Shown here one piece after another: positions 36,346 to 46,919 of a DNA stretch of 64,000 nt; positions within the stretch are counted from its first letter, which is position 1; the number at the start of each line of letters is the position of its first letter. The DNA is from Pisolithus tinctorius (taxonomy: Eukaryota; Basidiomycota; Agaricomycetes; Boletales; Pisolithaceae): assembly GCA_024663395.1 (NCBI GenBank), contig JANFAH010000097.1:86548-150547 (forward strand), read 5' to 3'. The translations under genes were made by a program, and so were the position numbers. The notes beneath the pieces were generated by a model that was not told the origin of the DNA, did no database searches, and was given only the letters and a program-made list of their open reading frames with translations.

Positions 36346-36999
36346 ATGGCGAAGAAAGAAAAGCGTGCGTCGTTGTTGTGGTCGTTTTATTTACCTCCAC
36401 TGACTTGGCCCACACAGTTGGCGCAACCGGCAAGAAGTACCGCCTCACACTTGGTCTGCCTGTCGGGGCCGTCTTAAATTGCGCCGACAACAGCGGTGCC
36501 AAGTCCCTATTCCTCATCGAACCATATGGTTTCGGTGCACGTCTTAATCGTCTGCCAGACGCCGGTGTGGGCGACATGGTTGTCGCATCCGTCAAGAAGG
36601 GCAAGCCAGAACTAAGGAAGAAGAGTGAGTGTCCACTTATCCGCCTCGATCGGTTCGCGGTTGCGGTTATTGATGCAGTGATATCCAGCTATGCCCATAG
36701 TGGTCGTCCGCCAGCGCAAATCTTGGCGGCGACGAGACGGTGTTTTCCTCTACTTCGAGGTGTGTTACTATTAGTCACACATTCGCCAGCTCACCCTTGA
36801 TTGCTGTAGGACAACGCCGGGGTGATCGTCAACAACAAAGGAGACATGAAAGGTTCCGTCATCGTTGGACCCGTAGCAAAAGAATGCGTACGTGGTCCAT
36901 TTTCTGTAGTGTGAGTGACGACAACTGACGATCGTACGACAACGATATCAGGCCGATCTATGGCCCCGTATCGCAGCAAAAGCTGGCACAGTAGTATAA
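36346..36999 (+). CDS. RPL23: 60S ribosomal protein L23 (uL14)
   Basis: Protein of the large subunit near the GTPase-associated surface and the intersubunit bridge with 18S rRNA. Exons 36346-36364, 36418-36624, 36689-36759, 36810-36887, 36952-36999; 140 residues, the eukaryotic norm. Signatures: [79 protein letters not shown] and [10 protein letters not shown]. The N-terminal [15 protein letters not shown] is one of the more variable parts. Five exons with introns of 48-64 bp; the first intron follows codon 6. Confidence 0.96.
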
Positions 37000-37406
37000 C
37001 ACTGCGTTGTAACTCTTTGGTACCACCCTCTCGACGACACTTTTTTCCCCTTCTCTCCACATGTGCATGTCTACATAAGTCGCTCGCGCTATGCTATGAT
37101 AATCATGAGCTCCATGTACGACCCTGGCTCCGCGTGACTGACCGGTCGATATTGTGGTGTCGCCTCACGACACAGGCCGATATGACGTCTTCCGGTGGTG
37201 CACCCACCAACTGTTAAGTCAGCGTGCGCAGTGTGGTGTTGTGCAGGGGTGGCGTCGACTACGTATTTGAGTGCTATTTACCATGTGTTGAGTTGACGTA
37301 AACAAAAGCGTAATCGAGGTAATCGCAGTGCAGCGCAGCCACTGCCTTGTCATAGGGTGTCAAGCCTTAACCACACATTCGAGTCTCTGACAACTGACCG
37401 CCAACC
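37000..37406. other. Intergenic spacer
   Basis: Between uL14 and the SEC14-like gene in tandem; 3' region of one and promoter of the other. Nothing else seen. Confidence 0.5.
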
Positions 37407-38550
37407 ATGTCCTCCACAAACCAAGCAAGTGTCAGCCCGATGCCCCCAGGAGTCACCAATCCCAACTACAAACCGTTGCCAGGGCGTTTAGGCAACTTGA
37501 CGGCTGCCCAGCAGCACGCACTGGATACGCTGAGGGGGGAACTCGAGGCAGAGGGTCATTTCGTTCCACAGAGGATGGATGATGCGACGTTGCTGAGGTA
37601 GGTCCTCTGTGCTACGCTGGAGATCGTGTGCGATCGTCCGTCCACCGGATCCCATCGCCCATCGCGTGCGATGGATGTTTTGATGAGGACGTGGTTCATT
37701 AATGACGTTCCTAAATTACAGATTCCTGCGGGCTCGTAGATTCGACGTTGCGAAAGCAAAGGCCATGTTGATAGCCGCTGAACAGTGGAGAAAAGAATTC
37801 GGGATCGACGATCTCATGAAGTCCGTGCTTCTCATCTGTTCCTGCTTTCTCCGGAGTCACTCATCCTCTCCCCCGTTTTCTGTGCTGCAGGAACTTCAAA
37901 TTCACGGAGAAAGAAAGTGTAGACGAGTACTATCCACAGTACTACCACAAGACGGACAAGGTACGCTTGTGACTTTTTCACGTTGTCGTCGTCTTTGTCA
38001 TTAATGATCCTCTCGTGAACTCTAGGACGGCCGACCGATATACATAGAGCGCCTGGGCAAGCTGGATATTGATGCTCTGTACCGTTTGACCACAAAAGAC
38101 CGTCAACTGAAGCGTTTCGTGTTGGAGTACGAGCGGTTCCTCGCAGAGCGCCTTCCTGCGTCTTCCAAGGCTATTGGACACCCCGTCGAAACTTCATGCA
38201 CCATCCTTGACCTGAAAGGAGTCTCCATGACCAGCTTCTACGGGGTCAAAGATTACGTCCGTGAGACCGCTAAAATCGGGCAAGATCGGTATCCAGAGTG
38301 CATGGGTAAATTCTACATCATCAATGCACCTTGGGCATTCTACGCTGTATGGACGGTGATTAAGCCCTGGCTGGACGAGGTAACAGTATCCAAGATTGAT
38401 ATCCTGAGTTCAAGCTACGAAGACAAGTTGCTAGCACAGATCCCGGCAGAGAACCTACCAGCAGATCTTGGGGGGAAGTGTCGGTGTGCTGGCGGGTGCT
38501 CGCTCAGTGATGCGGGACCTTGGAACCCTCAGCAGAATGGCGAGGCATAA
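37407..38550 (+). CDS. SEC14: SEC14-like phosphatidylinositol/phosphatidylcholine transfer protein
   Basis: CRAL-TRIO lipid-exchange protein that links phospholipid balance to Golgi secretion. Exons 37407-37597, 37722-37820, 37891-37960, 38026-38550; 294 residues, close to yeast Sec14 (304). The N-terminal helical part reads LTAAQQHALDTLRGEL, then FLRARRFDVAKAKAML. The lipid-binding pocket region is seen in DGRPIYIERLGKLD, TSCTILDLKGVSM, RYPECMGKFYIINAPWAF, VWTVIKPWLDEVTVSKI and LPADLGGKC. The tail is short and Gly/Cys-rich. Symbol given by family resemblance; basidiomycetes often carry several SEC14 paralogs. Confidence 0.88.
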
Positions 38551-38751
38551 TAGGTTACTCTCTGATTAGCAGATACACGTGATCACCACCTTGATACATA
38601 CAGTATAGAAGAGTTGTATGTGGGTTCCCGAGCATAATACCCCCTTTGAATAGGGTACGAAACTGATTGGATGTGTTTGGAGTGAGAACTGTGGTTGGTT
38701 GGTGCCATGTAAGAACGACGTTAGGATACTTTTGGTCTGACTTCGCAGGAA

Positions 38752-40238
38752 TTACGTTTGTGCAGTGGCCGATATCCGCTCCCCTTGGCTGATGCGCCAT
38801 ATATCGACCCCACCCTCTCCTCCAACACACAACATATCTCCTGCCCAATCTACGTCCAAGATTTTCATCCCATCCCATACTCGGAAGCTCGCGATGGCGC
38901 TACGCATGCTACGCAAGTCCCATAGGCGAGCAACACCATCATACGAGCCTACCATAACCTGTGGTGCAGTAGAGGTGTGCGGACAGACAAGGCAAGATGG
39001 CGTCGCAGGGTGCATGAGCGTCCCGATCGTGCTGGACAACTCTGACCCACGAAGATCAAAGATCGACACGGTGCGGTCTGTTGACGCTGCCAACAGCATG
39101 TTGCCATCGTTCGTCAGAGACAGATCCAGCATCGGCCGCTCCGGAACGGTCTAGGTGTAAGGAGAGAGAGCAATAACGAGAAAAGATGGCGTGTTTGCAT
39201 GGTGCGAGGAAAACAAAAAAAGCGGACTTACGATGGTGTTCGTGCACACTCCTACTTCGACGTCCCAATGACGGACCGTAGAGTCGAAGCCACAACTGTG
39301 TGCATACCGGCCTGAGTTGAGGGCGAAAAGTGCCTTGGAAACCCGGGCTGTGTGAGACTTGAGAACCGTGGCCGGAGCCTTGTTCTTCGGACGATCATTG
39401 CTACCTGTTTTCCGTCTCTTCTTACGGTCTCCGCTCTCCGGGACTAGGTCGTCCTCAGTTGGGATGGTGGTATCCCAAACGCCAATATTGCCATCCCAAG
39501 ACGCTGTAAGAAGGGTTGAACCAGTGGAATCTGCGGTGATAGAGGTCAAAGGTGAGGTATGCAAGTGGAGAGTTGCAAGGGGCTGGGAAGGCCTTGCTGC
39601 ATCGTCTGCGAGCGATATTTTTGTGAGGCGGGCGGTCAAATCGTGGGACGCGCTAGCGACAATGTAAGATTGATCGTTCGTATTCGGGCCTGACACGAGG
39701 GCGACGGAAGTGACCGGTGCGAGATGCGCGGGTACGTCCCGTATACAATTCTGAGAGTGGTCGAATAGGCGGACATGGCCATCATATGACGCTGTCAAAA
39801 AGTGTCTCGAGTGATATTTCAGCTGGAAGGTTTTGGTTTAATAATAATGAAACGGCATACTGGGATATGCTGCACGAAACAGAAGACACCCAGTCTTCAT
39901 GGGGGAGAGAGGAAAGGCGCTGAGGGGGCAGCACAGACTCGAAATATTCGATCTCGAGCGTTTCTTCCTGTTCAAAAAGTCAAAAATCTGGCGAGAGGAC
40001 ATTCAAAAACGATCGCTCGCACCTCTCCTACGCCTTTTTCTGCTGTCCATTGGGCAAGACTCGTCCGCAGTATTTCTCCATGGACAAGGAAGTCAAATGG
40101 GATGGGGTCCGCCAAGGAGAGGGCCTTGTTGATGAGTTGGGAGAGCTGGTATCGCCTCCATTCAACCGGTATCATAAACTTTTGAGATGGCAACACATAG
40201 CGCGTCTTTGTCGTGAATACGACCGGGTGCGTCGCCAT
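38752..40238 (-). CDS. YTM1: Ribosome biogenesis protein YTM1 (WDR12)
   Basis: Nucleolar WD-repeat subunit of the Nop7-Erb1-Ytm1 (PeBoW) complex, needed for 60S maturation and released by the AAA ATPase Rea1. Exons on minus: 40238-40023, 39967-39861, 39805-39232, 39150-38752; 431 residues. The N-terminal NLE/ubiquitin-like domain spans ~1-90 (TRYVLPSQKFMIPVEWRRYQ, ETLEIEYFESVLPPQ), binding the Rea1 MIDAS domain. Seven WD repeats follow (HFLTASYDGHVRLFDHSQN, LLTASWDGNIGVWDT, LLAASTDRTVSIFDLRG, VMVGSYDGVARLWDLRS). A basic linker (KKRRKTGS) lies between repeats 3 and 4. Divergent from eIF2-alpha. Confidence 0.94.
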
Positions 40239-40364
40239 CGTTGCCCGTATACCAGTAGCCTAAGTAGCAAGGACTAATATTATTTGACACTAGACTAGTA
40301 TTACATCAGCAGAGATTATCTTTCACAGCGAGCCAGTTTGGAGGGACATCGACGTTGACGAGCA
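40239..40364. promoter_or_regulatory. Divergent promoter, YTM1 / eIF2-alpha
   Basis: Only 126 bp between the two start codons, so both core promoters and leaders must share it. A/T-rich with no clear TATA box. Both products act in ribosome production or translation. Confidence 0.6.
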
Positions 40365-41583
40365 ATGCGGTACTACGAACCACGGTATCCAGAGGTAGAC
40401 GAGCTTGTAATGGTGCAAGTGCGCCAAATAGCAGAGATGGGTGCATACGTCAAACTGGTGGGTTGACCCTTGTCGGTTGTACGGTCTTTTCTGATATTTG
40501 CACACAGCTCGAGTATGATAATATCGAGGGAATGATCCTTCTTTCCGAATTGTCGCGGAGGCGCATTCGAAGTATACAGAAACTCATTCGAGTCGGCAGG
40601 AATGAGGTCGTCGTCGTCCTTCGTGTCGATCGCGAGAAAGGTTCGCACCAATCTCTGTCATAACAATACTCCACGTCGTGACTCGTCAAACCAACCAGGC
40701 TACATCGATCTGTCCAAGCGTCGGGTCTCTCCAGAAGATATTGTCAAATGCGACGAGCGCTACACAAAATCAAAGACAGTCGCTAGTATCATGCGGCACG
40801 TCGCTTCAAAACTGCCTGCCCCAGCGGCAGAAGAAGGTGTAGATGCGGCGTCAAGTGAAGAAGCAGCCCTCGAAAAACTATACGAAGAAATCGCATGGCC
40901 ACTCGGCCGAACGTATGGACACCCGTACGACGCGTTTAAGCTGATGCTCAGGTATGTTTACCATACCTCCCGTACCCTCCTCCATTGCTAAAGCATCGAA
41001 TGGTGGCAGCGATGCGCAAGCTATACTCGCTACTCTACCTGCACGACCAAGCGAGGACATCGTCCAAGTCTTGCTTGCAACCATCGCACGTCGCTTGACC
41101 CCCCAGCCAATCAAGTTGCGTGCGGACATAGAGCTGACTTGCTATACGCCAGCGGGCATCGATGCGATCAAACGTGCACTGCGCAAAGGAGAATCACAGA
41201 GTACGGAAGCCGTACCCATCAAAGCGAAGCTCGTCGCGCCGCCGTTGTACGTTCTTAGCACGAATGCAACTGACAAGGTTCGGTTTTTCACACGTTCTGG
41301 CTTTCTTCTCTCTGCTAACACTTCTTCAGTATGCAGCAGTAGACAGACTGGAGCGCGCAATTGAGTCCATACAGGCTTCCATCGAGTCACAGGGTGGAGG
41401 CTTGATCGTCAAAATGAAGGCGAGTCCTCGCCATGCATTTTCGTGATCTTCCCGCTTATCATTTGCGAACAGGCCAAAGCGGTGTCTGAAACTGAAGAGC
41501 AAGACCTTGCACAGCTTATGGCTAAAGCTGGACGAGAAAATGCTGAAGTATCCGGCGATGAGGACGATGAGGAGGGAGTATAG
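40365..41583 (+). CDS. SUI2: Translation initiation factor 2 subunit alpha
   Basis: Regulatory subunit of eIF2, the GTPase complex that brings Met-tRNAi to the 40S subunit. Exons 40365-40457, 40508-40640, 40699-40951, 41010-41277, 41330-41419, 41473-41583; 315 residues. The S1 domain starts [19 protein letters not shown]. The phosphorylation loop is [14 protein letters not shown], whose first Ser of the SELSRRR run corresponds to Ser51, the target of Gcn2. After it come [20 protein letters not shown] and a helical/alpha-beta C-domain ending in an acidic tail ([10 protein letters not shown]). The last intron (41420-41472) has a GC donor; two others start GTTCGC and GTTCGG. Confidence 0.96.
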
Positions 41584-41807
41584 GAGGATGTTCTTAATGC
41601 ATCACTATCTCCACATTGACACGTAAACGACTCTGGAGTGCTCTGCCTTCCTGTGACACACCGCATTCGCAACTATGAATTCACTGCACCCGGGGATTCC
41701 GCTCTCGATGCTCGCTCAGCCCAGTTTCCACCTAGATGTTGGTTTATGCCAACCATTTTGCATAGTATCATACCGCATTAACATACAGGAGGTGAAAGTG
41801 TGTGAAT

Positions 41808-42410
41808 CTAGTAAACATATCCGAGGAGTTTTCCACCGACGTTTTTGCGGCGGGCCTCCTCGTGATCCATGATACCAGACGATGTTGTCTGCACGATCAC
41901 AACAGTCCAGCGGGCCAAACAAGCAGTAATTAGCACATACCAATATAATTTTACCGAAACCACGAGCGGGTAGCAGCAAGTTGACCCAGGACTCGATCTG
42001 GGTCACCTGTACACTGAACCGTGGGGAGATGACACCCGTCTTGTTGAGACGGCCATTTAGTTGTATGACGATCTTTCCTGAGCGGTGATCGTCGATTATC
42101 TCGAATTCGCCAATGTAGCCTAGTAATTCGTTAGGAAAGTGCGTCAGGCAGCAAGGATGCACACTTACCGTGTCTTTGCATGACGCTAAGGAATTTTACG
42201 ATGACCTTTGATGAAGGTCGGATGAGCACTTGCCGCTTTCCACGGCGCTCAGCGTTGACGATACTGTTCTAGCGTGAGAAGCTTTAAGTGCTTGGTTGAC
42301 GACGGTGAGAGGTTCAAGAACCCACAAGGCAGTCATTCTAGCTGGGACATCAGCAGACGGCGAAAACGCGCTGACGCGACAGCACATACCAATACGGAGA
42401 CGCGAACCAT
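41808..42410 (-). CDS. RPS22: 40S ribosomal protein S22/S15a (uS8)
   Basis: Small-subunit protein bound to the central domain of 18S rRNA. Exons on minus: 42410-42390, 42337-42326, 42268-42169, 42119-41941, 41888-41808; 130 residues, exactly the family size. Sequence landmarks: [69 protein letters not shown] and [16 protein letters not shown]. Exon 2 is a 12-nt microexon coding four residues (NDCL); without it the conserved N-terminus cannot be read. Head-to-head with the eS17 gene. Confidence 0.94.
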
Positions 42411-42615
42411 TTCGACACGGCGAGGTAATATTGGTGGGGGATCCGAAGGGCGTCGTAGGAAATCTGGTGGGGAGGCCACCTTGGCCGGGTGTGGCTGGGT
42501 CAACTGTATAGTAGTCCCAGCCACCCCTCGGCAGTCCCCGCCAACACTCTCAACACTGCACACACCTACAAAACAACACCCCCAGCGACATCCTCGATAG
42601 CCAAATCCCGCCGAA
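42411..42615. promoter_or_regulatory. Divergent promoter, uS8 / eS17
   Basis: 205 bp between two ribosomal protein start codons on opposite strands, with C-rich and CA-rich blocks (ccagccacccctcggcag, aaaacaacacccccag). A shared element is likely, but none was identified with certainty. Confidence 0.55.
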
Positions 42616-43227
42616 ATGGTATGACATGCTGTTGCCATTGTGTACTCCCATCTTAATCGGTTTTATAGGGTCGCGTCCGCACCAAAACCACCAAGAGGGC
42701 CTCTCGCATACTCATTGAAAAATAGTGCGCAAGCCTATCTCCCAGGCCGCATCGGCGTTTCGTCGAGACTGCTAACTGACACGTATGCGACCCAGCTACC
42801 CCCGCCTTACACTCGACTTCCATACGAACAAGCGTATTATCGATGAAGTTGCAGAAGTTCAATCGAAACGTCTCCGCAACAAGATTGCAGGGTTCACGAC
42901 ACATCTGATGAAGCGTATACAGCGTGGACCCGTCCATGGTATCTCCTTCAAACTCCAAGAGGAGGAGCGGGAGAGGAAGGATAACTACGTTCCCGAGGTC
43001 TCTGCCCTCGATACGAGCGCTGCTGGTCTGGATGTCGATGCTGATACAGAGGTTCGTGTTTTCGTAATCATTTTGCGTCGATCACTCACTTGGGTGATGG
43101 CGTTTGTTAGTCCATGCTCAAAAGTCTTAACTTTGACATTACTGTGAACGTTGTTCCCGTGGTCATTCCCCAACCTGAGCGGGGACCCCGTCGGGAGAGG
43201 CGTGCAGTACCTGGTGCTGGTCGATGA
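42616..43227 (+). CDS. RPS17: 40S ribosomal protein S17 (eS17)
   Basis: Eukaryote-specific small-subunit protein of the 40S beak/head side. Exons 42616-42618, 42669-42724, 42796-43051, 43111-43227; 143 residues. The first coding exon is the ATG alone, followed at once by an intron, a layout often seen in fungal ribosomal protein genes. Landmarks: [76 protein letters not shown] and [17 protein letters not shown]. The third intron uses a GTTCGT donor. Confidence 0.95.
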
Positions 43228-43887
43228 TTTTTCAGTACACGAGAAATGCACACAATGGTGTCAGTATGCCCGATTAACATGCTACATGCTCGCCACACAC
43301 ACCACCCAGCGTCAGTATATGTACTTGAATATGCCATGTCCTGTCCGACTGCGTTCACGTCGCTTGCCGTTTTGACTGATAGTTGGGTCTACTGTTCAAG
43401 ATGATTGTATCCCTTGTTCAACGTGCGACTTGCTGCTCGTGATTGAGGGTCCCAGCCACAAAGGTCAGGTGAGTGGCCATTGACGAAAAGGCTTTTGTAC
43501 CTTGCTGCATGGTTTTCTGTAAACTCTGTGAACTTGAGTGGGGTTCTGCTTTTGCAGGTAACACGGATAGTGGTGGATAATCTAGTGGGTCTACTGACGG
43601 CAGATTCTCTGCTGCGCCTTCGGTTACGAGGTCGGGAAATTCTAAATCTGTATTGAAACGCCAACAAATACTTCGTCTTTTTTTCCCCCCCATCCTCTGA
43701 CAACGCTGACTGCTGGAAGCGAAGACGATATGCATCGATGTCCTGCACTCCTTCGGGACAGCAGCTTATCTGTACAGATTCTAGTTTTTTTTCAACAAGG
43801 TACTTTCACTAATCGACATATTCGATATATCAGCCTTTGGGACTCGACCACCATTTGGCGGCCCGACTCAGGGTTTCATGCGTCCCT
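43228..43887. other. Intergenic spacer, no gene recognised
   Basis: Between eS17 and the first hydrophobin gene (convergent). Open minus frames near 43400-43750 carry no recognisable domain. Confidence 0.5.
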
Positions 43888-44318
43888 CTATAACCCGAGG
43901 CTGACAGGAATGCAACCTAGGCCAACGACGCCTCCCTGCCAGGTTTCTCAGCGACGTGCCACTGGAGACGGTAAACATGTCTTACTGCGGTACTTCCGTT
44001 GCAACAGACAGGCTGCTGTTGGCAATTGGCGCCCGTCCCGACGCCAATGGCCGTTATGGGGATGCAGTCCAGGCCAATGCTACCGGTTAAATCCTGGAGG
44101 ATGCCCAGTGATCCAAGGAGGCTAATAACTGAAGGGTTGTCTGCCTATATACAGTCAACAGGCATCAGGAGGGAGAGTATGGGACCTACCGGTTGCAGAG
44201 AATCACAGCAGCTAAGGCTGCCTGTGTTGCAACTTCCGCCCTGCCTGACGAGGATGTTGGGTGCGGCCGCGGCTGCGGCGATGACGACAGCTAAGAAGGC
44301 AGACACGCGAAGGAACAT
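43888..44318 (-). CDS. Class I hydrophobin 1 (divergent member)
   Basis: Small secreted amphipathic protein that self-assembles at air-water interfaces and coats aerial hyphae or fruiting-body surfaces. Exons on minus: 44318-44190, 44144-43986, 43935-43888; 111 residues. Signal peptide MFLRVSAFLAVVIAAAAAA. The eight Cys fall in the hydrophobin pattern: GSCNTGSLSCC, LDCIPI, ANCQQQPVCC and GLGCIPV. Relative to the other five genes it lacks the Gly-rich linker, has LSCC instead of ALCC and ends SLGL, so it is the oldest or most diverged copy. It keeps the same three-exon, phase-0 layout. Confidence 0.9.
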
Positions 44319-45251
44319 TGGACGGTATCTTGACAGCAGGTAAAAACAGTTGGGCGGTCAGGAAGACCCACGTTGGAGTGAGGGGATCCTGGCATGGACA
44401 ACAACAGTTTTATGGGCCTTTTGTCGGGGCGGTTGGGCAGTGCGGGCGACTGGTAAGGCAAAAAGATAGCAACGTGACATCGTAAGAAACAGGTCGTTCG
44501 GTCCTTTACCTGGTCTTCAACAGCTGCTAATGTCCGGAGGTCTTATTCACGTTTGTCGACAATCTTCCCTCACCGGACAGGATGCAGCTACGAAGCTGTG
44601 CCGCGAGTTCGATTAGTCGATCGAGCATCCTAGATCCCTCATTCCCCAGTGTACGAGAATGTGCTCTCCTTCCTTGCGCGCATAACGGCGTGGCAGGTCA
44701 GCAGTGGTGTCCTGAACAAGCGGCTGCGTTGCACTGGCACGTCTATTGTGCGGGTTTTCCAGCTATCAAAGGAAGAAACAAGGCTTAGTGCGAAACATAA
44801 CTTTATCATGATGCTTTGATTGGCAATCAGATCTTCAGAGATGACAACGAGCTTCCGTTTTACCCGTGCTGGATTGCGGCCATATGGCAGGGGTCACAGA
44901 TATACATCACACGCCAGGACACGTACTTTTGTAGTAGATCAGATGACTACGAGACGTTGTATCACAGGTTTCATGTTTTCACTTGCATGTGCCGTGTAGC
45001 CCTTCGGGTCGGGATGGACGTCATGACGGACTCCGTCGGAGTTAGCGTGATTACTTTTATTTGGTCTCCCACCGATTCGCGCACGACTATTGCTTATAAC
45101 ACACGAGTGTACCGTCCATGAAGGGATCATATACGTGTGTTCCAATCTACTAACTTTCGGTAATAGATTCCTAAAGTATCAGCATCTTCGCTGCACGGGC
45201 CATCTTCCGCACCCGCCCCAGAACTCCGAGTTCAATGGCCCAACGAGCCTT
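44319..45251. other. Spacer between hydrophobins 1 and 2
   Basis: Holds the upstream region of hydrophobin 1 and the 3' flank of hydrophobin 2. Its right part (from about 45140) resembles the 3' flanks of hydrophobins 3-5, for example the actttcggtaatagattcct block. No gene recognised. Confidence 0.45.
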
Positions 45252-45742
45252 CTAAAGAATGTCGATGGGATCGCAGTTAAGGCCGATCAATTGCACATTG
45301 GACTGTCAATGGCGTTCCATCACTGGGTTAATAACGATCAGATAGTGGGACTACGACTTACGAAGGTAGTGCCTTCACAGCAGACGGCTTGGGCGTTGCA
45401 GCTGTTGTCCCCTAAAAGGTCAACGATATCGAGGTCGATACACCCGACGCCAAGGTTTCCGGTCAGAGCGTCAATGCCAACCACCAGGCCACCTAACAGG
45501 TCTTGAAGTTGATCGTACTAGGGCAAAGTGAGGGGATGCTAAAAGAAACCAGATACGAGCAGACTTACCGACCCGACGTTGTCACAGCACAGTGCGTTAG
45601 CATTACAGCTACCACCACTATTTTCTACTCCACCAGTACCAGCACCTCTACTGCCTCCATGTGGACCTGCCCTGGCGATGTTGGGCACGGCGGTAGCGAT
45701 GCTCGCCAGAGTAGTCGTCAGGAGGGCAGAATTGACGAGCAT
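45252..45742 (-). CDS. Class I hydrophobin 2
   Basis: Exons on minus: 45742-45569, 45517-45362, 45302-45252; 126 residues. Signal peptide MLVNSALLTTTLASIATAV, then a Gly/Ser-rich linker (GGSRGAGTGGVENSGG). Eight Cys in order: SCNANALCC, VGCIDL, NSCNAQAVCC and LNCDPI. Exon 1 ends after the CC pair, exon 2 carries Cys 4-7, exon 3 (51 nt) carries Cys 8. It has VVGIDALTGNLGVGC where the next three genes read LGLNVDALTGNLGIGC or similar. Role as for other surface hydrophobins; which tissue or stage expresses it cannot be read from sequence. Confidence 0.93.
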
Positions 45743-46919
45743 GAGATATGTAAGGTGGGTGCACGGAATTCAACTGTGCTAACGGGCTCTAAGATTCTAG
45801 GTGCGTGGACAGGGTTTTATGCCTTTTCTGCATGACTATTTGCTGGATGGTAGGTGTCATACTCGTCTGGACGAGGAACAGTTCGTGTCGAAAAGTGGGT
45901 TGTTTGGAGCGTCAAGCGTCGCAGTGGATGGCTTTTCCACTTCATGCGATACGCGCTCCCTAACGCACTCGCCCGATCCACATACAATCGTCTGGGTAAC
46001 CGAGCTGTGGGGCCGTACAAGTGCCATGCCCAGCCGCACCTTCACTACCATCAACGTTGCAACTCCGAGTACCAACGGCAAAATTGCTCTTTATAAGGCA
46101 CTATGATGGAGGCCAATAAGTTGATGGAGCGGCCAGTTGACGGTATGGAACTAGTCTGCAATCAGTAGTGGTAAAGAATACTTTGGAAATGTGATTACCC
46201 AGCGCGCTCCGGTGCCGACAATCAAGACGGCTAGCGTGTGGTCTGGAGTACTGCGCAGTCTACGCAACGTCAATTGTTCGTTGACTCCGTCGTGACCCCT
46301 TTTTTCTGCCTTGACACTCATATCCTTAGTAGGAATGCATACACCTGTTTCCACAGACGTCACACCATACCGACAGGATCTAGCATGTCTTGGGCTTCCG
46401 TTTCCTATCCTCACGCAGGTACTTCTGCTTCACATTCATAATTTATGGTGACACTGCGATGCTTGGACAAACTCAATCGCCAGAATTGTCACTGCATCCG
46501 ACGTTTTCAATTGCAGGCTCACCGCCAGCTCTAGGAAGTCCCAGATGACGATCTGTAGGCGTACGATACCTCGGGCACGTGGCTGCCTTGCATCACCACG
46601 CTTACTTCCAGCTGAGTTGAGGAAAACAAAACTTTACCACGGTCTTTAACTAACATCAATCTGTCTTGCTCCTGTTGGTTTCTCTTTCCTTTTTTTTTTC
46701 TTGTGGCTTCATGTATGGCTGAGTCAATGCACCATCGCAAACGCTCGGCCACGATCAGGAAGCGACCTACAAACGTACTGTCCATTGGGGGTCCATATCA
46801 ACTTGCCACGTGCTCTAACCTACAACCTGCCGCTAATAGATTTCTAAAATTTCTTCACTGCACAGGCAATCTACCCCCCACCACTCTTCAAAAATCCAAA
46901 AACACGGAGCGCGTGCCTT
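45743..46919. repeat. Duplicated spacer unit A
   Basis: Upstream flank of hydrophobin 2 and 3' flank of hydrophobin 3. It contains the block ttcactaccatcaacgttgc (46041) found again at 47538, 49499, 51114 and 51504, and a second block around 46245 (gcagtctacgcaacgtcaat) that recurs near 47916 and 49860. Order and spacing of the blocks are kept, so the repeat unit is gene plus spacer. Confidence 0.7.
45812..45821 (-). promoter_or_regulatory. TATA-like element, hydrophobin 2
   Basis: Minus-strand ataaaaccc about 72 bp before the ATG; same place as in the sister genes but lacking their GCG start. Confidence 0.45.
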
